From: Mycobacterium sp.
Lineage (GTDB): Bacteria > Actinomycetota > Actinomycetes > Mycobacteriales > Mycobacteriaceae
Assembly (NCBI GenBank): GCA_022841565.1
Contig: JALHRH010000009.1
Span: 1-40,199, forward strand
DNA: 40,199 bases
Direction: 5' to 3'
Below, piece after piece: positions 32,310-40,199 of this stretch (position 1 is the stretch's first letter; every line of letters begins with the position of its first letter). A program made the position numbers and the translations under genes. Under the pieces are notes generated by a model. That model worked only from the letters and a program-made list of their open reading frames with translations, ran no database searches and was not told the origin of the DNA.

Positions 32310-33910
32310 GTGACGTCCACTTTCGTTTCGGCTGGTTCGGCGTCAGGGGCGCCGCCGAACCCGGCCACCAGCCGTTTGGTCAGCCGCTCGAACTCCTCGC
32401 CCCATCCGGAGTTGTCGGTGCGTGCCAGACCGCCCAATTCGACGTCAACCGTATCTGGTGCACCGCTGACCGGCGTGCACCGAACCCACACCCGGCGGCG
32501 GCGCACCAACAGCGACACCAGCAGACCGGCCATCATCGCGGCGGCGAACACCAACACCCAGAACTGTCCGGGATCATGCGAAACCTGCACGTTGACGAAC
32601 GGCACGGCGCCGTCGAAGCGAACCGTCGTGCCAGCCGCAGGACCCTGGTCAATCCGAACTTGTTCGCCGACGCGCAAATTGACGCGCTTCTCCTTGGTCA
32701 GCCGGCCCTGTTCGATCAGCCGAGGGTCCAGGGTGAACAGCGACTGGGGGCGCCCGGTGTCCAGCCCGGTGTCGCCGCGATAGATGTCGATGGCCACTGC
32801 CGGGTCGTTGAGCGCGGGGAAGCGCGATGACAGCAAGGTGCCGTCGAGCTGCTCGGTGGGTGCCAGCAGACCCTGGATGGCGATCTCGTGTTGCCGGCGT
32901 TCCTCGGCGGTCGGATAGCTGCCGGCCGGCGGATCGACGCGCGCCACCCCGGAGGACAGCAGGGTCTGCGGATTGTCGGGACGCCACTGCACGGTCGAGG
33001 TGCGGGTCTGACCGTCGGGGAAGGTCACCGAGAAGGTGGGGGCGTAGCCATGGCCCTGCAGGTACACCCGGTTGCCGCCGATGCGCAGCGGGTGGTTGAC
33101 CTGCAGCCGGTAGGGGCGCCAGGTGTTGGACGTCAGGTCGTCCCCAGCTTGGTAAGCGATGTCGGCGGCGAACGAGGTAGCCTGCCCGGACGGCAGGTAG
33201 TTGGCCTGAAAATTGTTGACGCGCAAGCAGATCGGGTGTAACGACGTGCCGTCGACGGTGTTACCGGCGCGGAACGAGTCGAACGCGGCCGGTGACGCCG
33301 AGCAGAACCCCGGTCCGCCGTCGGCGATGACGATCACGTTGCCCTCGTATCCGAAAAGCTTGCCGAAGGCGACGGCGACCAGCAAGCCCAACAACGAGAA
33401 GTGGAAGACCAGATTGCCGAATTCGCGTAGGTAGCCCTTCTCGGCGGAAACTTCGACGGTGGCGCCGGCGCGCCGCGTGGTGGTGCGCCAGCCGCGCAGC
33501 CGCTCGGTGACGGTGCTGGACACGGTGTCAGGGTCGCCGACCACCCGAGCAGCGGCGTGCTTGGGCAGCCTGCTCAGGTTGCGCGGGGCGGCCACCGGGG
33601 TGGCACGCAGGCTGCGGGCGTGCTCGAAGATCCGCGGGGTCAGGCAGCCGACCAGCGACACGAACAGCAGCACATAGATGGCGGTGAACCAGAAGCTGGA
33701 GAACACGTCGAAGGCCTGCAACTCGTTGAGCCACGGCCCGATCATCGGGTGTGCCCGCAGGTACTCGTCGACCTTGGCGGCGTTCAGGCTGCGCTGCGGC
33801 AACAGCGCTCCGGGAATGGCGGCAAGCGCGAGCAGGAACAACAGCACCAACGCGGTGCCCATGGATGTCAACGACCGCCAGGTATTGCGCGCTTTGGCCG
33901 CGAGCGCCAT
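32306..33910 (-). CDS. resB: Cytochrome c biogenesis protein ResB
   Basis: This 534-residue protein is the ResB partner of CcsB. Helices lie at about 15-35 (MGTALVLLFLLALAAIPGAL), 65-85 and ~150-170, then comes a long extracytoplasmic domain (RVNNFQANYLPSG..., RPYRLQVNHPLRIGGNRVYLQGHGY) and a last helix (FWVLVFAAAMMAGLLVSLLV) before a cytosolic tail. It matches Rv0528. The ATG at 33910 overlaps the ccdA stop by 1 bp (TGATG, 33908-33912). The frame is open to 34492, but that part lies inside ccdA and reads as Arg/Gly low complexity, so it is rejected. Confidence 0.92.
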   Translation of the reverse strand: MALAAKARNTWRSLTSMGTALVLLFLLALAAIPGALLPQRSLNAAKVDEYLRAHPMIGPWLNELQAFDVFSSFWFTAIYVLLFVSLVGCLTPRIFEHARSLRATPVAAPRNLSRLPKHAAARVVGDPDTVSSTVTERLRGWRTTTRRAGATVEVSAEKGYLREFGNLVFHFSLLGLLVAVAFGKLFGYEGNVIVIADGGPGFCSASPAAFDSFRAGNTVDGTSLHPICLRVNNFQANYLPSGQATSFAADIAYQAGDDLTSNTWRPYRLQVNHPLRIGGNRVYLQGHGYAPTFSVTFPDGQTRTSTVQWRPDNPQTLLSSGVARVDPPAGSYPTAEERRQHEIAIQGLLAPTEQLDGTLLSSRFPALNDPAVAIDIYRGDTGLDTGRPQSLFTLDPRLIEQGRLTKEKRVNLRVGEQVRIDQGPAAGTTVRFDGAVPFVNVQVSHDPGQFWVLVFAAAMMAGLLVSLLVRRRRVWVRCTPVSGAPDTVDVELGGLARTDNSGWGEEFERLTKRLVAGFGGAPDAEPAETKVDVT

Positions 33911-34689
33911 CAAATCGGCAGCCTCACGTCGGAGACGAACGCGTCGCGCAGCCAGGACACGAAGTCGTTCCACACCCCGGTGACCAGGGCGGCCCCCACC
34001 GCGATCAACAGCACACCGCCGAACACCTGCATCGCCCGCGTGTGCCGGCGCAGCCAGCCCAGACCGGCCATCGCACTGGCCGAACCGAACGCCAGCGCCA
34101 CGAACGGGATGCCCAGCCCCAGGCAGTAGGCGATCACCAGCGCGATACCGCGGGCCACGTTGGCGCCGTCGGTGGCCGAGGCCACGGTGATCACCCCGGT
34201 CAGCGTCGGCCCCAGGCACGGCGTCCACCCGAGCGCGAACACCGCACCCAGCAGCGGAGCTCCCGCGACCGTGGTCCACTGCCGCGGGCTGAACCGGGCT
34301 TGGCGCTGCAGCGCCGGGATGAGACCCACGAACACCAAGCCCATGACGATGGTGACCACACCGCCGACTCGCTGCAGCAGCAGCTGATTGGTGATCAACG
34401 TCGTCGTCATGCCGAGCACGACGACGGTGCCCAGCACAAACACCGTGGTGAACCCGGCAACGAACAGCGCCGCCGACCCGGCGACCCGCCAACGCGCAGC
34501 GGGCGGCGCCTTGAGGGTGCCGGCGCTGTCCTGCTCATCTACCCCCACCGCCGCCGCCAGATACGACAAGTAACCGGGCACCAACGGCACCACACACGGC
34601 GACGCGAACGACACCAGCCCGGCCAGCAGGCACGCGCCAAGTGCCACCAAAAGTGGCCCAGCGGCGGCGATCTGGGCGAACCCGGTCAT
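33910..34689 (-). CDS. ccdA: Thiol-disulfide transporter CcdA (DsbD transmembrane family)
   Basis: This 259-residue membrane protein carries electrons across the membrane to reduce apocytochrome c thiols. Six to seven helices are seen. The two redox cysteines lie in FASPCVVPLVPG and GWTPCLGPTLT, at equal places in the two halves, as in CcdA. It matches Rv0527. It passes electrons from cytosolic thioredoxin to the TlpA/ResA-like lipoprotein encoded just upstream. Start ATG and upstream stop overlap as ATGA (34686-34689). Confidence 0.93.
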   Translation of the reverse strand: MTGFAQIAAAGPLLVALGACLLAGLVSFASPCVVPLVPGYLSYLAAAVGVDEQDSAGTLKAPPAARWRVAGSAALFVAGFTTVFVLGTVVVLGMTTTLITNQLLLQRVGGVVTIVMGLVFVGLIPALQRQARFSPRQWTTVAGAPLLGAVFALGWTPCLGPTLTGVITVASATDGANVARGIALVIAYCLGLGIPFVALAFGSASAMAGLGWLRRHTRAMQVFGGVLLIAVGAALVTGVWNDFVSWLRDAFVSDVRLPI

Positions 34690-35300
34690 TGCGGTCCCGA
34701 CTTCACGGTGGCCGGTGCCTCAGCGGCGACTCGCTGGACCACCGGCTGCAGGTCCTCGGCGAGCAGTTCGCGCAGAAACACCGCGGCCACCCGGTGTTGA
34801 CGGTCCAAAACCAGCGTCGACGGTATGACGGTGGTCGGATACTTGCCGCCGAATGCGATCAGGGTGCGCATCGCCGGGTCGTAGATCGACGGGAACGACA
34901 CGTGCCGGTCGTTGACGAAATCCTGGGCCGCCTCGCGGCTATTGTCACGGACGTCGATCCCGAGGAACGACACGCCCGAATCGCGGGTCGCGTCATACAC
35001 CCGCTGAAGTTGGGTGATCTCGGCTCGGCACGGGCCGCACCATTGCCCCCAGACATTGATGACGATGACCCGGCCCGGAAAGTCGTTCAGCGAGAGAGTC
35101 CGCGCCGGGTCCGCCAGGCTGGGGCCGGACAATGAGCCGGGGCGGCCGCGGCTGTCCGGCGGGTCGTAGAAGATGTCGGTCTTGCCGCCCGGGGAGACGA
35201 ACTCAAACGTGCCGCCCTGCGCGACGGCGTCCCGTCCTGAGCAGCCCGTGAGCAGCCCGGCCAGCATCGCCGCGGCGAACAGAAAGCACGTCACCCTCAT
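34686..35300 (-). CDS. Thioredoxin-like lipoprotein (TlpA/ResA type), Rv0526-like
   Basis: This 204-residue exported protein has a lipobox LLTGC with the acylated Cys at 20, and a thioredoxin-like domain with the WCGPC active site (C88/C91) in VINVWGQWCGPCRAE. The cis-proline loop reads YPTTVIPSTLVLD. It matches Rv0526. It would sit on the outer face of the membrane and reduce the CxxCH cysteines of apocytochromes c with electrons from CcdA. The ATG at 35300 overlaps the upstream phosphatase stop as ATGA (35297-35300). Confidence 0.92.
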   Translation of the reverse strand: MRVTCFLFAAAMLAGLLTGCSGRDAVAQGGTFEFVSPGGKTDIFYDPPDSRGRPGSLSGPSLADPARTLSLNDFPGRVIVINVWGQWCGPCRAEITQLQRVYDATRDSGVSFLGIDVRDNSREAAQDFVNDRHVSFPSIYDPAMRTLIAFGGKYPTTVIPSTLVLDRQHRVAAVFLRELLAEDLQPVVQRVAAEAPATVKSGPQ

Positions 35301-35905
35301 CGAGCCGCCGGTTCTGCGTACTCCACGTCAACCAACCGGTCGCCGTCGTAAACCAGCGATGTCACCGACGCCAACCCGCACTCTCGGCGGCGCGGGTCGT
35401 GCCACAGCCGCCGACCCGTCACGTGCATGCGCAGCGTCCACACCGGCAACTGATGGCTGACGCACACCACCTCGTGCCCCGCGCTGCGCGCCCGCGCCTT
35501 GTCCGCCGCGGTCGCCATCCGGGCGGCGATCTCGGTGTACGGCTCGCCCCAGGACGGGGTGAATGGATTGCGCAGCTGCCACCACACCCGAGGGTCCCGC
35601 CACGCACCGTCGCCGGGCCCGATATGGCGGCCCTCGAAGAAGTTGGCCGATTCGATCAGGTCCGGGTCGGTGTCCACCGGCAGGTTGTGCCGGGCCGCGA
35701 TGGGCGCGGCGGTCTCCTGGGCCCGCTGCAGCGGTGAGGCGATCACCGCGACGATGTCGCGGCCGGCCAGGAAGTCGGCGACGGCGGCGGCCTGCGCGGC
35801 ACCGTTCTCGGACAGGCGGAAACCGGGCAGCCGTCCGTACAGCACGCCGGTGGGATTGTGCACCTCGCCGTGCCGTATCACGTGCACCCGGGTGTGTTCG
35901 GCCAT
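35297..35905 (-). CDS. Histidine phosphatase superfamily protein, Rv0525-like
   Basis: This 202-residue protein has the phosphoglycerate-mutase/phosphatase signature VIRHGEVHNP near the N-terminus (catalytic His in RHG), SPLQRAQETA (second Arg), and CVSHQLPVW with the second catalytic His. It matches Rv0525. Substrate unknown; the short length suggests a phosphatase rather than a true mutase. The ATG at 35905 overlaps the hemL stop by 1 bp (TGATG), so it is the second gene of the hemL operon. An upstream extension would lie inside hemL. Confidence 0.9.
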   Translation of the reverse strand: MAEHTRVHVIRHGEVHNPTGVLYGRLPGFRLSENGAAQAAAVADFLAGRDIVAVIASPLQRAQETAAPIAARHNLPVDTDPDLIESANFFEGRHIGPGDGAWRDPRVWWQLRNPFTPSWGEPYTEIAARMATAADKARARSAGHEVVCVSHQLPVWTLRMHVTGRRLWHDPRRRECGLASVTSLVYDGDRLVDVEYAEPAAR

Positions 35906-37290
35906 CAGGGTCGTTCCTCCTGTGCCGCGGCCGCCGCCGCGGCGGGTAGCGCGTCGGCGATCCGCTCGAAGGCACTGTCGTCCAGCGCCGCCGAAACGAA
36001 CCACGCCTCGAAGGCGCTGCACGGCGGGTAGACGCCCGCGTCGAGCAGGGCGTGGAAGAACGGGGGGTAGCGCCAGGTCTGGCTGGCCCGGGCGGACGCG
36101 AAGTCGGTCACCGGCTTATCGGCGAAGAACACGCTGAGCATGTTGCCCGCCCGCGGAATCTTGTGTGGCACATCGGCATTCGTCAACGCTTCGGCGAGTA
36201 ACGCGGCCAGCCGGTCGGCGTTGGCGTCCAGCGCGGCGTACACCGCGTCGTCGGCCGCCCGCAGCGTCGCCAACCCGGCCGCCATCGCCACCGGGTTACC
36301 CGACAGCGTGCCGGCCTGATACACCGACCCCAGCGGCGCCAGTCGCTCCATCACCTCGACCCGGCCGCCGAACGCGGCGGCGGGCAGACCGCCGCTCATC
36401 ACCTTGCCGAAGGTGAACAGGTCGGCGTCGACGGGATCGATTCCGTACCAACCGCTTCGGCTCACCCGAAATCCGGTCATCACCTCGTCGGAGATCAGCA
36501 GCGCCCCATGTTCGGCGGTGATCGCGCGCAACGCCGCGTTGTAGCCCGGCGCTGGTGGGACGACGCCCATGTTGCCGGGGCTGGCCTCGGTGATCACCGC
36601 GGCGATCTGCTCCCCAAGCCGGGCGAAAGTATCCCGGACAACGTCGATGTCGTTGTAGGGCAACACAATCGTGTCCGCAGCGGCCGCACCGGTGACCCCG
36701 GGCGAGGACGGCAGACCCCGTGACGATCGCAAGCGCGGCGAAGCCGGGCGAAGCGGGTCGTCACATAAACCCAGCGTGGCTACCCCCGAACCCGCATCGG
36801 CCAGCAGCGCATCCGCGTGCCCGTGGTAGCAACCGGAGAACTTGATGATCTTGGCCCGGCCGGTGCAGCCGCGCGCCAGCCGGATCGCGCTCATGGTGGC
36901 CTCGGTGCCGGAGTTCACCAACCGGATCCGTTCGACGGGGGCGACCCGTCCGATGATCTCGCTGGCCAGCTCGGTCTCGGCGGGCGTCGGAGCCCCGAAC
37001 GACAGGCCGTGGGCGGCGGCCTTGGTGACGGCGTCGACGACGGCCGGGTGCGCGTGCCCGAGGATCATCGGCCCCCACGAGCAGACCAGATCGACGTAGG
37101 TGTTGCCGTCGGCGTCGGTGAGCCGGCAGCCGTGGGCCTGCGTGATGAACCGCGGCGTGCCGCCCACCGCGGTGAAAGCCCGCACCGGCGAGTTCACCCC
37201 ACCGGGTATCACCGCGCAGGCGTCGGCGAACAGCTGCGCCGAGGCGCGCACCTGCGCGGTTGCCTGGTCGGATAGCTGCTCGGACCCCAT
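35905..37290 (-). CDS. hemL: Glutamate-1-semialdehyde 2,1-aminomutase HemL
   Basis: This 461-residue PLP enzyme converts glutamate-1-semialdehyde to 5-aminolevulinate, the C5 route to heme. The PLP lysine is K296 in [18 protein letters not shown] (268-275) carries the Asp that holds the pyridine nitrogen; [10 protein letters not shown] (30-39) and [10 protein letters not shown] are also typical. A Ser/Arg/Pro-rich insertion (~180-198) is shared with the M. tuberculosis protein Rv0524. It heads the operon that makes cytochromes c, which links heme supply to heme attachment. The ATG at 37290 has a weak -10 (GACACT, 37303-37298) 7 nt upstream and no ribosome binding site. Confidence 0.95.
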   Translation of the reverse strand: MGSEQLSDQATAQVRASAQLFADACAVIPGGVNSPVRAFTAVGGTPRFITQAHGCRLTDADGNTYVDLVCSWGPMILGHAHPAVVDAVTKAAAHGLSFGAPTPAETELASEIIGRVAPVERIRLVNSGTEATMSAIRLARGCTGRAKIIKFSGCYHGHADALLADAGSGVATLGLCDDPLRPASPRLRSSRGLPSSPGVTGAAAADTIVLPYNDIDVVRDTFARLGEQIAAVITEASPGNMGVVPPAPGYNAALRAITAEHGALLISDEVMTGFRVSRSGWYGIDPVDADLFTFGKVMSGGLPAAAFGGRVEVMERLAPLGSVYQAGTLSGNPVAMAAGLATLRAADDAVYAALDANADRLAALLAEALTNADVPHKIPRAGNMLSVFFADKPVTDFASARASQTWRYPPFFHALLDAGVYPPCSAFEAWFVSAALDDSAFERIADALPAAAAAAAQEERP

Positions 37291-37349
37291 GCCGACCAGT
37301 GTCCCAGCCGTGCCGACAGGTTCAACTACAGGGTGTAAGAGTTGACGTC

Positions 37350-37742
37350 ATGCAACTTCCCCAACGCCTGGCCCGGTTCAACCGGCATGTCACCAACCCC
37401 ATCCAGCGGATGTGGGCCGGCCGGATCCCGCTGCACGGCATTCTCGAACACGTCGGCCGGCGTTCCGGCACCGCCTATCGCACCCCACTGGTGGTGTTCA
37501 ACGCCGACATCGACGGCAAGCCCGGCTATGCCATCCTGCTGACCTACGGCCCAAACCGCGACTGGCTGAAGAACATCAAGGCCGCCGGCGGTGGGCGGTT
37601 GCGCCGCCACGGCAAGACGGTGGGCGTGACCGACCCGCAGGTTGTCAGCAAGGCCGAGGCGGCGCCGCATGTCACCAGCGCCAAGCGGGTGTTCGCGAGG
37701 CTGCCGTTCGAAGAAGCCGTGCTGCTTACCAAGAGCGAGTGA
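37350..37742 (+). CDS. F420-dependent nitroreductase-family (Ddn-like) protein, short
   Basis: This 130-residue protein has the Ddn-family core: HVGRRSGTAYRTPLVVF (F420-phosphate loop), YAILLTYGPNRDWLKNIKAAG, then a beta strand GRLRRHGKTVGV. It is a second, distinct member of this family in the window (the other is beside menB). It lacks the long membrane-touching N-terminus, and its acceptor is unknown. The ATG at 37350 is 59 bp from the divergent hemL start. The stop overlaps the next gene as GTGA (37739-37742). I do not know it from this place in M. tuberculosis. Confidence 0.83.
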   Translation: MQLPQRLARFNRHVTNPIQRMWAGRIPLHGILEHVGRRSGTAYRTPLVVFNADIDGKPGYAILLTYGPNRDWLKNIKAAGGGRLRRHGKTVGVTDPQVVSKAEAAPHVTSAKRVFARLPFEEAVLLTKSE

Positions 37743-38896
37743 CGCAACTCACCGAAATTCGGGAGCGAGCGGTCGCGCTGCGCGGTAGCCCCGCGAATGC
37801 GCTGGTCAATTTCTCCGGCCACACCGTCTCGCTGGTCGCGTTGATCGGCGTCCACGACGGGAAACGCGTCGTGGGCGTGGCGTTCAATTCGATCGGCCGC
37901 TTCGCCCAAAGCGGGATTCTGCGTGACCGGATGATTCCGCGGCTGCTCGCGGCCCCCCCGGACACGCTGCTCGACGACTCGGGACGGCTTGACCCGGCAG
38001 CGCTCGTGGCCTGCGCCCTGCGCGACGAGAAGCCGGGCGGACATGGCGACCGGGCCGCCGCGGCCGCCGCTCTGGAGCTGGCGTGCTGGGACTTGAACGC
38101 CAAACTCGACGACGAACCCGCCTACCTGACCATCGCGCGCCAGTTCGGGCGCGACCCGGTCGGCTCCGTTCCGGTGTACGCCGCCGGTGGGTACTACCAC
38201 CCGGGTGCCGGCTTGGGTGCCCTGCGCGACGAGATGCGGTCGTACCTTGAACTGGGTTATGACGCGGTGAAGATGAAGATCGGCGGCGCGCCGATGGCCG
38301 ACGATCTGGCCCGGGTGGAGGCCGTCATCGATGTGGTCGGCGACGGCGGCCGCGTTGCGGTGGACGCGAACGGCAGGCTCGACGAGTCCGCGGCTATCGA
38401 GTGGGCTGCGGCCCTGGCCGGGTATCGGCTGCGCTGGTACGAGGAGCCGGGCGACCCGCTGGATTTCGCACTGAACCACGCGGTGGCGGACTGCTACGGG
38501 GGCGCGATTGCCACCGGCGAGAACCTGTTCTCGGTGCCTGATGTGGTCAACCTGGTCCGGTACGGCGGCATGCGGGCCGGCCGCGACATTTTCCAGATGG
38601 ATGCCGGGCTGAGCTACGGCCTGGGCGAGTACGTACGGATGCTCGAGGTGCTCGAGACGCACGGCTTCGACCGCCGCTTCGCCTTTCCGCACGGCGGCCA
38701 CCTGATCAACCTGCACATTGCGGCTGGACTGGGTCTGGGGGGCTGCGAGTCCTACCCCGGTGTCTTTCAGCCCTTCGGGGGCTATTCCGACGGCTGCCCG
38801 CTGGGCGACGGCCGGATCACTCCGACGCAAGCGCCGGGTTTCGGGCTGGAGAACAAGAACGGCTTGGCCGAGGCGATAAGCGAGCTGACAGCTTAG
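37739..38896 (+). CDS. Enolase-superfamily dehydratase, D(-)-tartrate dehydratase-like
   Basis: This 385-residue protein is a mandelate-racemase-subgroup enolase. The residues that define D-tartrate dehydratase (TarD) can be placed: K180 in VKMKIGG, metal ligands D209 (VDANGR), E235 (RWYEEPGDPLDF) and E261 (ATGENLFS), and H318 in FPHGGH. As I recall TarD, its residues K184, D213, E239, E265 and H322 are each offset by exactly four. The reaction would be D-tartrate to oxaloacetate plus water. The GTG start at 37739 overlaps the Ddn-like stop, so the genes are coupled. A longer frame upstream is a shadow of that gene. Another acid sugar substrate is possible. Confidence 0.85.
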   Translation: MTQLTEIRERAVALRGSPANALVNFSGHTVSLVALIGVHDGKRVVGVAFNSIGRFAQSGILRDRMIPRLLAAPPDTLLDDSGRLDPAALVACALRDEKPGGHGDRAAAAAALELACWDLNAKLDDEPAYLTIARQFGRDPVGSVPVYAAGGYYHPGAGLGALRDEMRSYLELGYDAVKMKIGGAPMADDLARVEAVIDVVGDGGRVAVDANGRLDESAAIEWAAALAGYRLRWYEEPGDPLDFALNHAVADCYGGAIATGENLFSVPDVVNLVRYGGMRAGRDIFQMDAGLSYGLGEYVRMLEVLETHGFDRRFAFPHGGHLINLHIAAGLGLGGCESYPGVFQPFGGYSDGCPLGDGRITPTQAPGFGLENKNGLAEAISELTA

Positions 38897-38906
38897 GAGC
38901 ATAAGC

Positions 38907-39824
38907 ATGAAGGTTGCGATAATCGGTTGCGGCGCAATGGGTTCCATTTATGCAGCAAAGCTGGCCGACGCGGGTAACGACGTGCTGGTCGTCGACAGAT
39001 ACCAACCCGGCATCGAGAAGATCGCTGCGCACGGGCTGCGGGTCACCGGGCCGGGCTATGACCAGACGGTGCGACTGCGGGCCAGCACGGTCGGTGTGTC
39101 CGAGGCGATGGACCTGATCGTGCTGGCCGTCAAGGCCGCGGACGTGACAACCGCTGCGCAGCAAGCCCTTCCGATGCTGGGCGAGGACACCACCGTACTG
39201 ACCATCCAGAACGGCCTGGGCGCGGCGGACACCGTTGCCGGCATCGTCGGGGACCAGCGGCTGGCAGTCGGGATCGCCAGCGGGTTCGGTGCCGCCCGGG
39301 TGGCACCCGGACACGTCCACCACAATGCCATGCGCGCCATGCGTTTCGGCGCCTACTCGACCCTGGCGCATTCGGCGGTGGAGTCGGTTGCGCGGGTTTG
39401 GGCGCAGGCCGGATTCGACGCCGCGGCGGTGACCGATATCGCCGCCATGCAGTGGGAGAAGCTGATCTGCAATGTCGCTTACAGTGCGCCCTGTGCGCTG
39501 ACCGGGATGACGGTCGGCCAGGTGCTGGACGACCCGGAGATGGGCCCGGTCAGCCGGGCGGCGGCGACCGAGGCATGGCGGGTCGCCTGGGCCTCCGATA
39601 TCGCCATCGACATCGCCGATCCCGTCGCACACGTCCGTGCCTTCGGCGCTGGGATGCCGGATGCGAAACCCTCGGCGCTACTGGATCACGAGGCGCGCCG
39701 AATCAGCGAGATCGACGTGATCAACGGCGCCGTGCCGCGGCAGGGAGCGCGGGTGGGCGTCGACGCACCGGTGAACGCCACGCTCGCCGCGTTGGTCAAG
39801 ACCGTCGAAAGACGGTGGCAGTAG
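38907..39824 (+). CDS. 2-Dehydropantoate 2-reductase family (PanE/ApbA-like) protein
   Basis: This 305-residue NAD(P)-dependent reductase has the N-terminal GCGAMG motif (7-12), LAVKAAD, TIQNGLGAAD, the catalytic-lysine helix QWEKLICNVAYS, and the C-terminal SEIDVINGAV motif. True PanE reduces ketopantoate to pantoate in the CoA pathway. Paralogues in catabolic operons act on other 2-keto acids. It lies 10 bp after the tartrate-dehydratase-like gene, with AGGAG shortly before the ATG, so one operon is likely. A role on the product of the neighbour (a 2-keto acid) is inference. Confidence 0.87.
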   Translation: MKVAIIGCGAMGSIYAAKLADAGNDVLVVDRYQPGIEKIAAHGLRVTGPGYDQTVRLRASTVGVSEAMDLIVLAVKAADVTTAAQQALPMLGEDTTVLTIQNGLGAADTVAGIVGDQRLAVGIASGFGAARVAPGHVHHNAMRAMRFGAYSTLAHSAVESVARVWAQAGFDAAAVTDIAAMQWEKLICNVAYSAPCALTGMTVGQVLDDPEMGPVSRAAATEAWRVAWASDIAIDIADPVAHVRAFGAGMPDAKPSALLDHEARRISEIDVINGAVPRQGARVGVDAPVNATLAALVKTVERRWQ

Positions 39825-40199
39825 CCGGCTTAGCGTTAAGTAATCGGCAGATACTCACGGCAATAAGCACTTCGACCAGCTGACTATTGCCCCAGCCCGG
39901 CCCCGGCTCGTGCACAACGACCGGCTCATCGACGCGCGCATCGCCCAGGCCTGCTGCGCTCGGCAAGCGTCGCCTGGCGCGCACGCTTACTGACATAACC
40001 GCTGTCTCTACCACAACCCGCTGACGCCTCCGCGCTGCCGGATGCCGTCCGGCCTGTGCTGCTGGATGGCGACGGCGGCGGTGTCCTCCCCCAATGGGGG
40101 GAGGAAATTTCATCCTGCAAATCCTCCAGTGAGGCGAGGGCGCGGGGGCCGCGATTGGGCGACGGTGGTTTCCGGAGTCCTGGTGTGCGCAGGAAACCC
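39825..40199. other. Right-end region of 375 bp with no supported gene
   Basis: Short open frames on both strands here (for example 39926-40120 minus) show no recognisable domain and no start signals. The stretch holds the strong hairpin at 40084-40105. The sequence may be a leader or a degraded gene that continues beyond the window. I see no tRNA or other RNA gene that I can name. Confidence 0.5.
40084..40105. terminator. Strong GC-rich hairpin, terminator-like
   Basis: TCCTCCCCC (40084-40092) and GGGGGAGGA (40097-40105) form a perfect 9-bp stem with a 4-nt AATG loop. AAATTT follows on the plus strand. It lies 260 bp after the PanE-like stop, so it may end that operon or belong to an unseen gene to the right. 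Confidence 0.5.

Noticed and set aside
33911..34492. N-terminal extension of ResB by 194 residues
   Set aside because: It lies entirely within ccdA in another frame, is of low complexity, and the ATG at 33910 overlaps the ccdA stop as TGATG.
37412..37738. Extension that would fuse sequence to the front of the tartrate-dehydratase-like protein
   Set aside because: It is the shadow of the Ddn-like gene. The GTGA overlap at 37739-37742 gives a proper start.

Overview
The window is chromosomal DNA from a Mycobacterium. It is GC-rich, and gene after gene matches, in order, the stretch I know in M. tuberculosis as Rv0562 to Rv0524, here written in the opposite orientation. Two M. tuberculosis loci are missing: vapBC3 beside fadD8, and PE_PGRS6 beside fabH. 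Several genes that I do not know from that place are present: two deazaflavin-type nitroreductases, a DinB-like protein, a tartrate-dehydratase-like enzyme and a PanE-like reductase. This points to a nontuberculous species, probably a slow grower because many proteins are close to the M. tuberculosis versions. The species cannot be fixed from the sequence alone.

Layout. 1-2.8 kb: grcC1 (prenyl diphosphate synthase, cut by the window edge), menJ (menaquinone side-chain reductase), a methyltransferase with an operator-like palindrome, and a small secreted protein. 2.8-10.5 kb, minus strand: menG, mgtA, a DUF3592 membrane protein, menD, bpoC, menC and an amidohydrolase, several with 4-bp overlaps. 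10.5-20.4 kb, plus strand: fadD8, a Ddn-like gene, menB, an SDR, a DinB-like gene, a VOC protein, pitA, two small genes, menE and a GT-C-like membrane protein. 20.4-25.6 kb: a probable envelope glycosylation group (CofC-like GT-A protein, GT2, a large Pro/Thr-rich membrane protein, and a polytopic membrane protein). 25.6-29.5 kb: galE3, pnp/mtaP, menA, fabH. 29.5-37.3 kb: two small membrane proteins, then a tightly overlapping minus-strand operon that begins with hemL and carries a phosphatase-like protein, a TlpA/ResA thioredoxin, CcdA, ResB and CcsB (System II cytochrome c maturation), ending in a MinD/ParA-like ATPase. 37.3-40.2 kb: a three-gene accessory operon (Ddn-like, tartrate-dehydratase-like, PanE-like) and about 375 bp with no supported gene.

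How the genes work together. Most of the window serves respiration. It encodes MenD, MenC, MenE, MenB, MenA and MenG, the side-chain synthase and MenJ, so nearly the whole route from isochorismate to a partly saturated menaquinone is here. MenF, a proven MenH and the DHNA-CoA thioesterase are not. The hemL/ccs operon supplies heme and attaches it to cytochromes c, which act downstream of menaquinol. Lipid and envelope enzymes (FabH, FadD8, MgtA and the glycosyltransferase group) make up most of the rest.

Expression signals are unusually readable. Nine start codons have a TANNNT -10 hexamer only 6-8 nt upstream (a tenth at 9 nt), which is the signature of leaderless mycobacterial transcripts. 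Elsewhere genes overlap by 1 or 4 bp, and four convergent gene pairs end within 0-11 bp of each other.
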